In this document: positions 1 to 5,722 of the stretch, one piece after another
How the letters are laid out: every line of letters starts with the position of its first letter
How positions within the stretch are numbered: the stretch's first letter is position 1
Source: Deltaproteobacteria bacterium
GTDB taxonomy: Bacteria > SAR324 > NAC60-12
Direction of reading: 5' to 3'
Assembly (NCBI GenBank): GCA_002730365.1
Contig: PBZZ01000057.1
Location: forward strand, 5,545 to 11,266
Length of the DNA stretch: 5,722 nucleotides
The notes under the pieces: generated by a model
Databases searched by the model: none
What the model was told of the DNA's origin: nothing
What the model saw: the letters and a program-made list of their open reading frames with translations, nothing else
Position numbers and translations under genes: made by a program

Positions 1-399
1 ACGCCCTGGGTTGAGAACTAAGGGTGATGTGGTCTCACCAATCAGCATTCGGTCATTGCCGAAATAAGAGATGTTCAACCCGACTGGACTGTTGATGCCC
101 TGCCATTGATCAGCAATTCTGCCAGCCCAACCAGTATCATCCAAACTATTAGCTTTCCCTGTTTGAAGAATTCTCTGTTGGTGGTTGTGTGAGAAGAGAA
201 ACAACGGAAGATTCTGCTGTGCTTGCGAAGTGGTGAAGCTACTGATGTCGGTTTTGCTAACGGGTTTTACCAAGGGACCTATGTTTGCGACAACCGAAGC
301 CTTGTTGTCAGCAATCAATTTGGCCAATTCGGGCATCACCGGGTTGACACCCAGAGCGAGTCCTTTTGGCCGGTAAATCCCATCCTGACGATAAGCACT
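1..399 (-). CDS. DUF1501 family protein, downstream part in shifted frame, runs off the window
   Basis: This is the continuation of the DUF1501 gene that begins at 709, read one frame over. From 396 down to base 1 there are 132 open codons with no stop, and the frame continues beyond the window. I translated it by hand. It has typical DUF1501 middle-region motifs: AYRQDGIYRPKGLALGVNP, then VVANIGPLVKPV, then LFLFSHNHQQRILQTG, then DDTGWAGRIADQW. The FSHxxQQ and TGWAGRxAD blocks are the recognisable family signatures. The last in-frame stop upstream is TAA at 420-418, so this part cannot be translated from the 709 start without a frame change between 417 and 398. A separate start inside it (GTG at 339 or ATG at 336) has no good ribosome binding site and would drop conserved sequence, so I treat it as part of one broken gene. 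DUF1501 is, to my knowledge, grouped with the alkaline phosphatase/sulfatase fold; its reaction is unknown. Confidence 0.8.
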
Positions 400-417
400 A
401 TCGTTGCTGTGGATTTG
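398..417 (-). other. frameshift site in the DUF1501 gene (CGA-TAG-T context)
   Basis: The upstream frame ends in the codons CCA CAG CAA CGA TAG. The downstream family-like frame is entered by skipping one base, for example reading CGA, dropping the T at 400, then AGT GCT TAT. The downstream frame is closed by TAA at 420-418, so the shift must lie in this 20-base interval. Removing one A from the AAA run at 416-414 would restore the frame just as well and gives a different local peptide (TIHSNDSAYR). The first reading resembles the stop-codon +1 shift known from prfB, but I see no Shine-Dalgarno-like stimulator just upstream. An indel or sequence error is the simpler reading. Confidence 0.75.
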
Positions 418-709
418 TTAGAGTACCGGTCAAATCAGGAATTGGGATGGTTTTCGTGTTGTCCACAGCCAGATTCCCCCGAATCGACCGGTAGTTTCCG
501 AATGATGTGTTGTCTGCAGGAATTAGCATGTTGAAACTGTCATTTCCTCCGTACAAGAACACACAAACCATTGCCTTGTAGTCTGTAAAGCTCGGAGTCG
601 ATGCCATTACAGAGGGAGCCATTGACCAACCGAATGGGCTAGCACAGGCCAACCCACCCAGCCCAAGTGTTGCTTTGAGAAGTTGTCTTCTTTGGATTGT
701 TCTTGTCAT
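398..709 (-). CDS. DUF1501 family Tat-exported protein, N-terminal part ending at a premature stop
   Basis: This 103-residue reading frame is the N-terminus of a DUF1501 protein, a family normally around 400 or more residues. Residues 1-36 form a twin-arginine (Tat) signal peptide: RR at 7-8 in the context QRRQLLK, then a hydrophobic stretch TLGLGGLACA and a likely cleavage site near SVMA-S. Residues 46-64 (MVCVFLYGGNDSFNMLIP) carry the family's hallmark GGND motif after a beta strand, and FGNYRSIRGNLAV follows as expected. The frame then hits TAG at 400-398, and the family match continues in the next frame downstream. The start is well supported: AGGAGAG lies at 720-714, just upstream of ATG 709-707. 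The gene begins 10 bases after the DUF1800 stop, so the two are almost certainly co-transcribed. The product would act in the periplasm or outside the cell after folded export. As written the gene gives a useless fragment unless the frame is corrected. Confidence 0.85.
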   Translation of the reverse strand: MTRTIQRRQLLKATLGLGGLACASPFGWSMAPSVMASTPSFTDYKAMVCVFLYGGNDSFNMLIPADNTSFGNYRSIRGNLAVDNTKTIPIPDLTGTLTNPQQR

Positions 710-713
710 CTAG

Positions 714-720
714 CTCTCCT
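714..720 (-). promoter_or_regulatory. ribosome binding site of the DUF1501 gene
   Basis: AGGAGAG on the minus strand overlaps the last base of the DUF1800 stop codon (TGA at 722-720). Its AGGAG core sits six bases before ATG 709-707. It fixes the DUF1501 start and suggests translational coupling with the upstream gene. Confidence 0.75.
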
Positions 721-2702
721 CAATTTTGAACCATGAAATGCGCAGAAGTCACTAGGAAGCGATAGGAATCCTTGATCATGTTCAGTACGATTTCTTTTTC
801 ACTACTACCAAAGGTATAGTCCCCCAGGAAAGCTTCGAAGGCCTCTCGCATTTCATTGGTCATTGATTCTCCAAGTAACACCTCCTCCAAGTGGTCTAGC
901 AGAGCTTTGATGGCTATTTGTTTTTTATCATCGCTCCAGTTGGCTAATTTTTCTTTGAGGTTCAGCCCTGTCTGTTCAGAAAAATTGCCACTATTTCCAT
1001 AGATGGCCTTTCGGATCGACTCCAATTCCTTATCGAAATTCAATAGAAGTAAGGGAGAATTTTTACGAGTCTTACTGTTTCCAAAGGCAGTAAGCGTCGA
1101 AGACATCTCAATTCGGTTTTGCTCGTAGGAGTGCAGTACATTCTTGGTAAAATTATTCATGTTGGCCAGAGCTTGGTCTGTCTGTAACTGCAGTTCGGGA
1201 GCAACCCAATTGTTGGAAGCAAAGGTTTCATCACTAGGGACAAAGTCAGGACTAAAAAAATTGAAGACGGATGGTGAACGCATTGGTGCATAACCAAAAA
1301 ACTTTTCTGGTCTCGGTAGCCAGTAAACATCGTTCATGGATACATCTCCGTGACTGGTCCATCTGTCTAGAGGTTGGGTGTCAGTAGCTCTGAGAAGGTG
1401 TGTTGCCATCAGCAAGGGTTCTTTGATTTTGCCAAAAGCCTGATTGTTCTTGACGTCAGTATCTCTGGCTTGCTGGTGAGTAAGTATTGCTCGGACAACG
1501 GCTTTCAAATTCCCTTTTGTCCCGTTCCCATCATCGTTAAAGACTATGGCTACGTCAGCGACGTAATCAGCGGAAGGATTGGAAGTAATGAGGCTCTTGA
1601 TCAGATGCTTGCCTACATAGGGAGCAATGTTATCGTGAGCAAATAACACATCGAGAACTGCATCGAGGCCACTTGCGTTGCCAAGTCGGTCCGTTGCGTT
1701 GAGCGCAATGGTCTTTCCAAGAATTGTTACCTTCCCATCCTGATTCGTATAGTAGTCGTCTGCTTCATCCTCATGGAACTCTGGGCTGAATTCCATCGCT
1801 TGTGTGAAGTCACCATCTGTGTTGACCAAGCGCCCATATTTTTTGTTTCCAACAAGATCCCAGCCAGTGAACAGCTTTGCTAGTTCTTCAATGTCTTGTT
1901 GAGTGTAGGTAGGCACGAAGTCACTGCCACTATCAGGATAGGTGTTGAGGTCGCCGTCTCGATTGGGAGAACCATCAAGATTTAATTCATACAGTCCGAT
2001 GGTGAAGAGTTGCATCACCTCACGAGCAAAGTTTTCATCTGGTCGGGTTCCTTCTGATTGGCTCGCTTTGCGATTCCCCTGGTGAGAAAGATAAGCCCCC
2101 ATGGTTGGGCTGCGGGCCACATCACTGAGGAGATCCCGGTAGTTCCCGAAAGCATGCTTGGCGAGCAAGTCGTAGTAGTAAGCCAATCCTTCACCACGTC
2201 GATTCAGGGGGAAAGCACTGTTAGAAGTCACAAGCAACTGACTCAGTGCATACGCCACTCGCTGACGGAGTTGATCCTGTCCCAAGGCTAGATATTTTGG
2301 GTTCCCAAGTACATTGTCCCACCAAGCAGCCATCTGGTAGAGCGTGACTTGAATATCACCATTGGCTTCGTTGAAGTATGCTGTACCGTCGTCATCCGCC
2401 CCATACCAACTCACATTAGGCTCAGCTTGCTGGGCAATTTCGATGGTCCGCTCTAGATGAGTTGGCCAATTATCTGAAGTGCTATCGTACGCCGAACTCA
2501 TGTTAAGTTGATGGTCAATCCAGCCGTCAACACCAAGTTTATCCACTTGTTCCAAGCTTGTCCTATCAGGACCAAAAGTAGTCTGTACGAGTAGGCGGAA
2601 ATGATCTTGGGAATGATTTTCGATGACATGTATTTTGTCCGATTCGCCTTCTGATGATCCGCCACTTTTGCATGACCAGATGAAGAGACTGAGCGATAGC
2701 AA
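720..2702 (-). CDS. DUF1800 family protein, probable exported lipoprotein; start disrupted
   Basis: This 660-residue frame matches the DUF1800 family along its whole length. Seen in order are: HFRLLVQTTFGP with WIDHQL (about 34-66), LRQRVAYALSQLLVTS (145-160), the signature block SPTMGAYLSHQGNRKA and RPDENFAREVMQLFTIGLYELN (198-241), LAKLFTGW (274-281), the PYVGKHLIKSLITSNPS region (361-377), GNLKAVVRAIL (397-407), SPSVFNFFSPDFVP (476-489) and APELQLQTDQA (501-511). The C-terminus is complete. The biochemical role of the family is unknown. It is commonly found next to DUF1501, as here. As given, the frame can begin only at TTG 2702-2700 (or ATT upstream), because TAG lies 21 bases before that TTG in frame. 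That start has no clear ribosome binding site and yields a ten-residue stub before Cys11. The more natural start is ATG 2746-2744 in another frame: adding one base to the T8 run joins it to this frame. The result is a 675-residue precursor with an RRR n-region, a hydrophobic core and a lipobox-like IWSC. Confidence 0.92.
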   Translation of the reverse strand: MLSLSLFIWSCKSGGSSEGESDKIHVIENHSQDHFRLLVQTTFGPDRTSLEQVDKLGVDGWIDHQLNMSSAYDSTSDNWPTHLERTIEIAQQAEPNVSWYGADDDGTAYFNEANGDIQVTLYQMAAWWDNVLGNPKYLALGQDQLRQRVAYALSQLLVTSNSAFPLNRRGEGLAYYYDLLAKHAFGNYRDLLSDVARSPTMGAYLSHQGNRKASQSEGTRPDENFAREVMQLFTIGLYELNLDGSPNRDGDLNTYPDSGSDFVPTYTQQDIEELAKLFTGWDLVGNKKYGRLVNTDGDFTQAMEFSPEFHEDEADDYYTNQDGKVTILGKTIALNATDRLGNASGLDAVLDVLFAHDNIAPYVGKHLIKSLITSNPSADYVADVAIVFNDDGNGTKGNLKAVVRAILTHQQARDTDVKNNQAFGKIKEPLLMATHLLRATDTQPLDRWTSHGDVSMNDVYWLPRPEKFFGYAPMRSPSVFNFFSPDFVPSDETFASNNWVAPELQLQTDQALANMNNFTKNVLHSYEQNRIEMSSTLTAFGNSKTRKNSPLLLLNFDKELESIRKAIYGNSGNFSEQTGLNLKEKLANWSDDKKQIAIKALLDHLEEVLLGESMTNEMREAFEAFLGDYTFGSSEKEIVLNMIKDSYRFLVTSAHFMVQN

Positions 2703-2705
2703 ACT

Positions 2706-2713
2706 AAAAAAAA
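2706..2713 (-). repeat. eight-base homopolymer (T8 in the coding sense) at a frame break
   Basis: On the minus strand the sequence reads GGA, eight T, then AGT TTG CTA. From ATG 2746 the frame runs MPPTLLRRRFGFF and leaves the DUF1800 frame. With nine T, or a one-base backward slip, it reads on as RRRFGFFFSLLSLSLFIWSC into the DUF1800 frame, forming an ordinary lipoprotein signal peptide. The tract is long enough for polymerase slippage, phase variation or a homopolymer length error. Confidence 0.8.
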
Positions 2714-2746
2714 TCCAAATCTACGCCGCAAAAGTGTTGGAGGCAT

Positions 2747-2970
2747 GGTTGTAAGATCGAGGAGAACTAAAGGGTAGAATAATTTAAATCAATCGTATTT
2801 TGTTTGTAACTTTTCAATGGAAAGCTGTTTGTGAAAGTCGTGTTTTGAAGAGTACGATTTTTCAACAATTTAGTTTCAGTCCCCGGCTAGGACGCTAAAT
2901 CTCCGCTTTGCTACAAGGATTGGATGGAGATCGGTGTTGGGGTGTGATTGCACTCAAAACTGCGAACTAA
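2747..2970. other. intergenic spacer between the LapA/TPR gene and the DUF1800 gene
   Basis: This 224-base spacer has no supported coding frame on either strand and is AT-rich toward the DUF1800 gene. It contains one perfect six-base inverted repeat (ATCTCC at 2899-2904, GGAGAT at 2926-2931) with a 21-base loop. No strong T-run follows it on the minus strand, so it is at best a weak terminator for the rlmH operon. A second short pair (GTCC/GGAC around 2880-2893) is too small to weigh. The spacer's length and position suggest that the DUF1800-DUF1501 unit has its own promoter here. Confidence 0.6.
2781..2809 (-). promoter_or_regulatory. possible sigma-70-like promoter for the DUF1800-DUF1501 unit
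   Basis: TTACAA (2809-2804) and TAAATT (2786-2781) are separated by 17 bases on the minus strand, about 35 bases before ATG 2746. The -10 box matches the consensus at four of six positions and the -35 at only three. The AT-rich setting makes chance matches likely, so this is only a candidate. Confidence 0.2.
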
Positions 2971-4176
2971 TCAATTTGGAGAATTTACCGGAGTGAGTTG
3001 ACTAGCAGCTTCCAAGGCAGCTTCTGGTTTCTTCAGTTTTAAAGCGAGTTGGTAACGTAGTGCGTGGTAGAGTGAGGCCGCAGCATTGGAAGATTCGGGT
3101 TGCATTTGCTGAAGGCGGCGCTGGGCTTCCTCTGTGTTTCCGCTACGTAGATTGATGCGAGCAAGTGTCAAAGTAACATAGAGCGAGGTCTTGGAAGAAT
3201 TTTCCAAGCGCTCCAGTATATCGTAGATCGTCTGGTTGTTGCCGGTATCGGTGTAGAGTCGTTCCAACTCATCGAGCAGGCGAGGTGTCCCATTCTGTTC
3301 GAAGCTCGTGCGCAACAATTCAGCCGCCTTGATCGACTGACCGTTCTGGTGAAGATGATTTGCCTCACTGATTGCGGCTGAAACGGAGTAAAGGTGCTTG
3401 ATCGCTTTTTTACCTCCCGGTAGGTACTTCATGCTCCAGTTGTTGAGTAGCTCAGGTTCTTGCTCTGCAGCAAGGTGGAGCCTTTGCTCATGTCGGGACC
3501 GCACTTGATCACCAATCACACCGTCTGGATATAGCTCCAGAATATGTCGCTCCTGTCGTACACAGGCGGGCCAGTCTCCACGTTGGACAAAGACTTCGCG
3601 TAATCCCATCAAGGCTTCTGGGTGATTATGAGCTAATCGGTCGATTTCATGGCTCAACTGCTCTGCAATTCCCCACTCGCCAACTTCCAAGGTGAACTGC
3701 TGATAAGGTAGCAAGACTTCCAACTCATTTGGGAATTCCTGCCGTAGCTGAAAGAATCCCTGTAGCATACGTGGAGTATCCCAGATATAGCGCTTGCTAA
3801 CTAAATTTTTCACTCGAATATCTAGCGGAGCTCTCCTTGGAGTGATTCGAGCAAAGAGACGCTTTACTCTTCTCAAGTCACAGGACAAAACAGCACGGTG
3901 AAAATCACGATAGGTTTCAATCCTGCGCTGCTGGCGAGCTTTTTCCAAGGAAACACGAAAGCGCTGGAAGAAGCGGTCTGGGTGCAATACCAAGGATCGT
4001 AACTCAGAGGCCAGGAATCCTAGGACAGAGAAAACAAGCATTACGGCCCACAGAGGAATATTTAGCGAAAGGGAAGGCGACAGGTATAAGAAAATTGTGT
4101 CACTATTAAGGATGGCAAAGTAGCCCAGTCCACTGAGCGCAAATAGTGCGACTGCCAACAAGATCAAAATTCGCAT
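2971..4176 (-). CDS. inner-membrane protein with LapA-like (DUF1049) N-terminus and TPR-like tail
   Basis: The 401-residue product starts with two membrane helices, about residues 2-22 and 41-59, joined by a short loop (ILNSDTIFLYLSPSLSLNIPL). This loop matches the LapA/DUF1049 pattern of an Asn-containing turn, a beta-like segment and a Pro before the second helix. A basic coiled stretch (about 66-90) follows, then a long helical region with TPR-like repeats, clearest around 163-215 (GEWGIAEQL, RGDWPACVRQERHILELYP), 273-325 (NGQSIKAAELLRTSFEQNGTP and TGNNQTIYDILERLE) and 335-358 (ARINLRSGNTEEAQRRLQQM). In enterobacteria LapA and the TPR protein LapB are separate neighbours controlling LPS synthesis through FtsH and LpxC. 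Here both parts seem joined. LapB's C-terminal rubredoxin-type site is absent: the only cysteines are 99 and 205. HemY-type TPR membrane proteins are an alternative comparison. The gene starts 24 bases after rlmH, with AAGAGA just before ATG 4176. An envelope role is inferred, not shown. Confidence 0.72.
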   Translation of the reverse strand: MRILILLAVALFALSGLGYFAILNSDTIFLYLSPSLSLNIPLWAVMLVFSVLGFLASELRSLVLHPDRFFQRFRVSLEKARQQRRIETYRDFHRAVLSCDLRRVKRLFARITPRRAPLDIRVKNLVSKRYIWDTPRMLQGFFQLRQEFPNELEVLLPYQQFTLEVGEWGIAEQLSHEIDRLAHNHPEALMGLREVFVQRGDWPACVRQERHILELYPDGVIGDQVRSRHEQRLHLAAEQEPELLNNWSMKYLPGGKKAIKHLYSVSAAISEANHLHQNGQSIKAAELLRTSFEQNGTPRLLDELERLYTDTGNNQTIYDILERLENSSKTSLYVTLTLARINLRSGNTEEAQRRLQQMQPESSNAAASLYHALRYQLALKLKKPEAALEAASQLTPVNSPN

Positions 4177-4200
4177 AAATTCTCTTGTAGAGATATTTTG

Positions 4201-4677
4201 TTAACGGTGGTGGTAAGGCTCGCCGTTGAGAATAGTGAAAGCCCGATAAACCTGTTCCAGTAAAATCAGACGAATCATTTGATGACTGAAAGTCATCGGG
4301 GATAAGCTTAGGTGTTTTGTCTGCTGTGGAAAAGCCTCCCGATCAACACCATAGGGACCGCCCACCATTAAAGTAATCTGTGGTACGGATTGCATGTGGA
4401 AATTTTCCAGCCAGCGTGAGAGACCAATCGAGTCAAGTTGTTGACCTTGCTCGTCAAGTAAAATGCACTGCTCACCTGGGAGTAGGCGCTCTTGTAGCGC
4501 TTTGGTTTCTGCTTGTTTTCGTGTGATCTCTGGTAACGATTGCCAACGTTGTTGTGGCTTGATTTCTTCCGCAACAATGTGGGCATAGTGCTGGAGGCGC
4601 TGCTGATAGATTTTTAATCCCTCCCGCAGATAAGCCTCCTGCGTTCGGCCAATCCAGAGAAAACGGATACGGAGCAT
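4201..4677 (-). CDS. rlmH: 23S rRNA (pseudouridine-1915-N3)-methyltransferase RlmH
   Basis: RlmH (formerly YbeA, SPOUT superfamily) transfers a methyl group from S-adenosylmethionine to N3 of pseudouridine 1915 in helix 69 of 23S rRNA, acting on assembled 70S ribosomes in the cytoplasm. The 158-residue length fits the family (about 155). The C-terminal SPOUT knot is clear: LMVGGPYGVD (103-112) is the SAM-binding glycine loop, LSLSPMTFSHQMIRLILLEQVYRAF (123-147) is the conserved segment with the family's His and Arg, and the tail NGEPYHHR matches the usual NxPYHR(E) ending needed for the active site. The N-terminus (MLRIRFLWIG) is the expected first beta strand. No clear ribosome binding site precedes ATG 4677; an overlapping out-of-frame ATG lies five bases upstream. 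It is the first gene of a probable operon with the LapA/TPR gene. Confidence 0.96.
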   Translation of the reverse strand: MLRIRFLWIGRTQEAYLREGLKIYQQRLQHYAHIVAEEIKPQQRWQSLPEITRKQAETKALQERLLPGEQCILLDEQGQQLDSIGLSRWLENFHMQSVPQITLMVGGPYGVDREAFPQQTKHLSLSPMTFSHQMIRLILLEQVYRAFTILNGEPYHHR

Positions 4678-4802
4678 GGCATCAAAGCGAGAAAATCATT
4701 TACCTCTACGGGAGCATCAGCAAAAAGTAAAGCCATGCCGTTGCTAGTTCTGACAAAGCAGTTCCTCCCAGCGAATTCAATGCCCTATTTTCAAGGAAAT
4801 TC
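4678..4802. other. divergent intergenic region between rlmH and aguB
   Basis: This 125-base region should hold promoters for both flanking genes, which point away from each other. I found no convincing -35/-10 pair in either direction: CTGACA at 4750-4755 resembles a -35 box for aguB but has no good -10 partner. A seven-base inverted pair, GCATGGC (4674-4680) and GCCATGC (4732-4738), spans the rlmH start and might be chance. Confidence 0.5.
4793..4797 (+). promoter_or_regulatory. ribosome binding site of aguB
   Basis: AAGGA lies five bases before ATG 4803 and supports that start, which also matches the expected N-terminus of the family. Confidence 0.75.
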
Positions 4803-5684
4803 ATGAAAACTGTGACGATTGCTGCACTACAGCGATCTTGGTCAGACAATACTGAAGAAAATGTCCAGCGAGCAGAAGATTGGATCAGGATTGCAGCAGC
4901 AAAAGGAGCTCATATCATCTTACTACCTGAACTTTTTGAATCACTGTACTTCTGCAAAGAACAGCGCCCCGTAAATTTTGATCTTGCACATCCTGTGACC
5001 AATCATCCAACACTTATCGGAATGAAGCAGCTTGCCCGTGAATTGGCCGTGGTTCTGCCAATTAGCTTTTTTGAAAAGGCTGGACCTGTATTTTTCAATT
5101 CCTTGGCGATGATTGATGCCGATGGTGAGTTGTTGGGTCTTTATAGAAAATCACATATTCCTGATGGCCCTGGATATCAAGAAAAGTTCTACTTCTCACC
5201 TGGGGATACAGGTTTTCGAGTCTGGATGACCAGATATGGATGTGTGGGGGTCGGTATTTGTTGGGATCAGTGGTTTCCAGAAGCTGCGCGGTGCATGGCG
5301 CTCAAAGGAGCTGAGATCTTGCTCTATCCAACAGCGATTGGTTCTGAACCCCTAGCTCCAGAATGGGACTCTCAAGCGCACTGGATGCGAGTTATGCAGG
5401 GCCATGCAGCAGCCAATATGGTCCCCGTGATCGCAGCCAATCGAGTAGGAGCGGAGACTGGCGAAGAGTACACGCTTAGTTTTTATGGTTCTTCATTCAT
5501 TGCAGGCTCGATGGGTGAACTTCTACAAACCGCACCCAGAGATGAGGAAGCCATTTTGCTGCAGTCTTTTGATCTGGAAACGCTTCTAATACAACGACAA
5601 AGCTGGGGTATTTTTCGTGACCGTAGACCAGACCTGTATGAACCAATTCTGAGCTTGGAAGGAAGGGTGAAGCAACACCCTTGA
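4803..5684 (+). CDS. aguB: N-carbamoylputrescine amidase AguB (nitrilase superfamily)
   Basis: AguB hydrolyses N-carbamoylputrescine to putrescine, CO2 and ammonia, the last step of the agmatine route from arginine to putrescine. The 293 residues match the usual AguB length (about 290-300). The nitrilase catalytic triad is visible: Glu43 in LLPELFE, Lys116 in YRKSHIPDGPGY, and the nucleophile Cys153 in GVGICWDQWFPEAAR. Further AguB-type signatures are LPISFFE (85-91), FYFSPGDTGF (129-138), LYPTAIGSEP (174-183), QGHAAANMVPVIAANR (199-214), FYGSSFIA (227-234) and the C-terminal WGIFRDRRPDLY (268-279). Together these separate it from generic carbon-nitrogen hydrolases and beta-ureidopropionase. 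The protein is cytoplasmic and has no signal peptide. It is transcribed away from rlmH. Its usual partner agmatine deiminase (aguA) is not in the window and may lie downstream or elsewhere. No terminator is visible in the 38 bases after the stop. Confidence 0.95.
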   Translation: MKTVTIAALQRSWSDNTEENVQRAEDWIRIAAAKGAHIILLPELFESLYFCKEQRPVNFDLAHPVTNHPTLIGMKQLARELAVVLPISFFEKAGPVFFNSLAMIDADGELLGLYRKSHIPDGPGYQEKFYFSPGDTGFRVWMTRYGCVGVGICWDQWFPEAARCMALKGAEILLYPTAIGSEPLAPEWDSQAHWMRVMQGHAAANMVPVIAANRVGAETGEEYTLSFYGSSFIAGSMGELLQTAPRDEEAILLQSFDLETLLIQRQSWGIFRDRRPDLYEPILSLEGRVKQHP

Positions 5685-5722
5685 ATCTCTTCGGGAACGA
5701 AATGATCTTGAATTTGAAGGGT

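Noticed and set aside
223..534. Plus-strand 103-codon open frame opposite the DUF1501 gene
   Set aside because: It lies antisense to clear DUF1501 coding sequence on both sides of the frame break, resembles no known family, and has no ribosome binding site.
1374..1646. Plus-strand 90-codon open frame, and similar ones at 2058-2291 and 185-376
   Set aside because: All are antisense shadows of well-conserved DUF1800 or DUF1501 coding sequence.
2911..2970. Possible decayed rubredoxin-type tail just past the LapA/TPR stop
   Set aside because: Reading through the TGA gives about 19 codons with a single cysteine (SFECNHTPTP) and then a stop. There is no CxxC pair in this frame, so a truncated LapB-type metal domain is not supported.
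4678..4802. Riboswitch or shared operator in the rlmH-aguB spacer
   Set aside because: There is no recognisable riboswitch core and no strong palindrome. The seven-base inverted pair found is short, widely spaced and overlaps the rlmH start codon.
5702..5722. ATG with GGGA upstream at the window edge, possible start of a gene after aguB
   Set aside because: Only seven codons (MILNLKG) are visible, too few to support a gene; they do not resemble an agmatine deiminase start that I recognise.
1..5722. Mobile element, CRISPR array, toxin-antitoxin or defence system
   Set aside because: There are no transposase, integrase or nuclease motifs, no spaced direct repeats, and all genes fall in housekeeping or conserved exported families.

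Overview
The window looks like a Gram-negative bacterial chromosome segment with moderate GC content (mid-40s percent by eye). Four things suggest a Gram-negative cell: a Tat-type signal peptide, a lipoprotein-type signal peptide, an inner-membrane LapA-like/TPR protein and a pseudomonad-like N-carbamoylputrescine amidase. A proteobacterial or delta/SAR324-like marine lineage would fit, but the sequence alone does not fix the taxon. Genes are tightly packed and no RNA genes, CRISPR arrays, insertion sequences or phage genes were seen.

Positions 1-2746 (minus strand) hold a two-gene unit coding for exported proteins of unknown function. A DUF1800 protein comes first (720-2702, probably really starting at 2746). 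A DUF1501 protein follows (709 down to the window edge), 10 bases after the DUF1800 stop and with a strong ribosome binding site over the junction. These families are often found as neighbours. Both genes are broken at the reading-frame level here. The DUF1800 signal peptide is split by an eight-base homopolymer (2706-2713). The DUF1501 gene shifts frame between 417 and 398, after which 132 family-like codons run to the window edge. The breaks could be sequencing errors, early decay, or slippage/recoding.

Positions 2747-2970 are a non-coding spacer with one weak promoter candidate and one weak hairpin. Positions 2971-4677 (minus strand) form a likely second operon: rlmH (23S rRNA pseudouridine-1915 methyltransferase) followed after 24 bases by a two-helix membrane protein with a LapA-like N-terminus and a TPR-like cytoplasmic tail. 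That protein recalls a fusion of LapA and LapB, but it lacks LapB's C-terminal rubredoxin-type metal site.

Positions 4803-5684 (plus strand) encode aguB, which makes putrescine from N-carbamoylputrescine. It is transcribed divergently from rlmH across a 125-base spacer. The last 38 bases hold no supported gene.

Most of the window is ordinary housekeeping and conserved-hypothetical content. The points worth following are the two frame breaks in the DUF1800-DUF1501 pair and the unusual LapA/TPR architecture. No strong evidence for a new multi-gene system was found.
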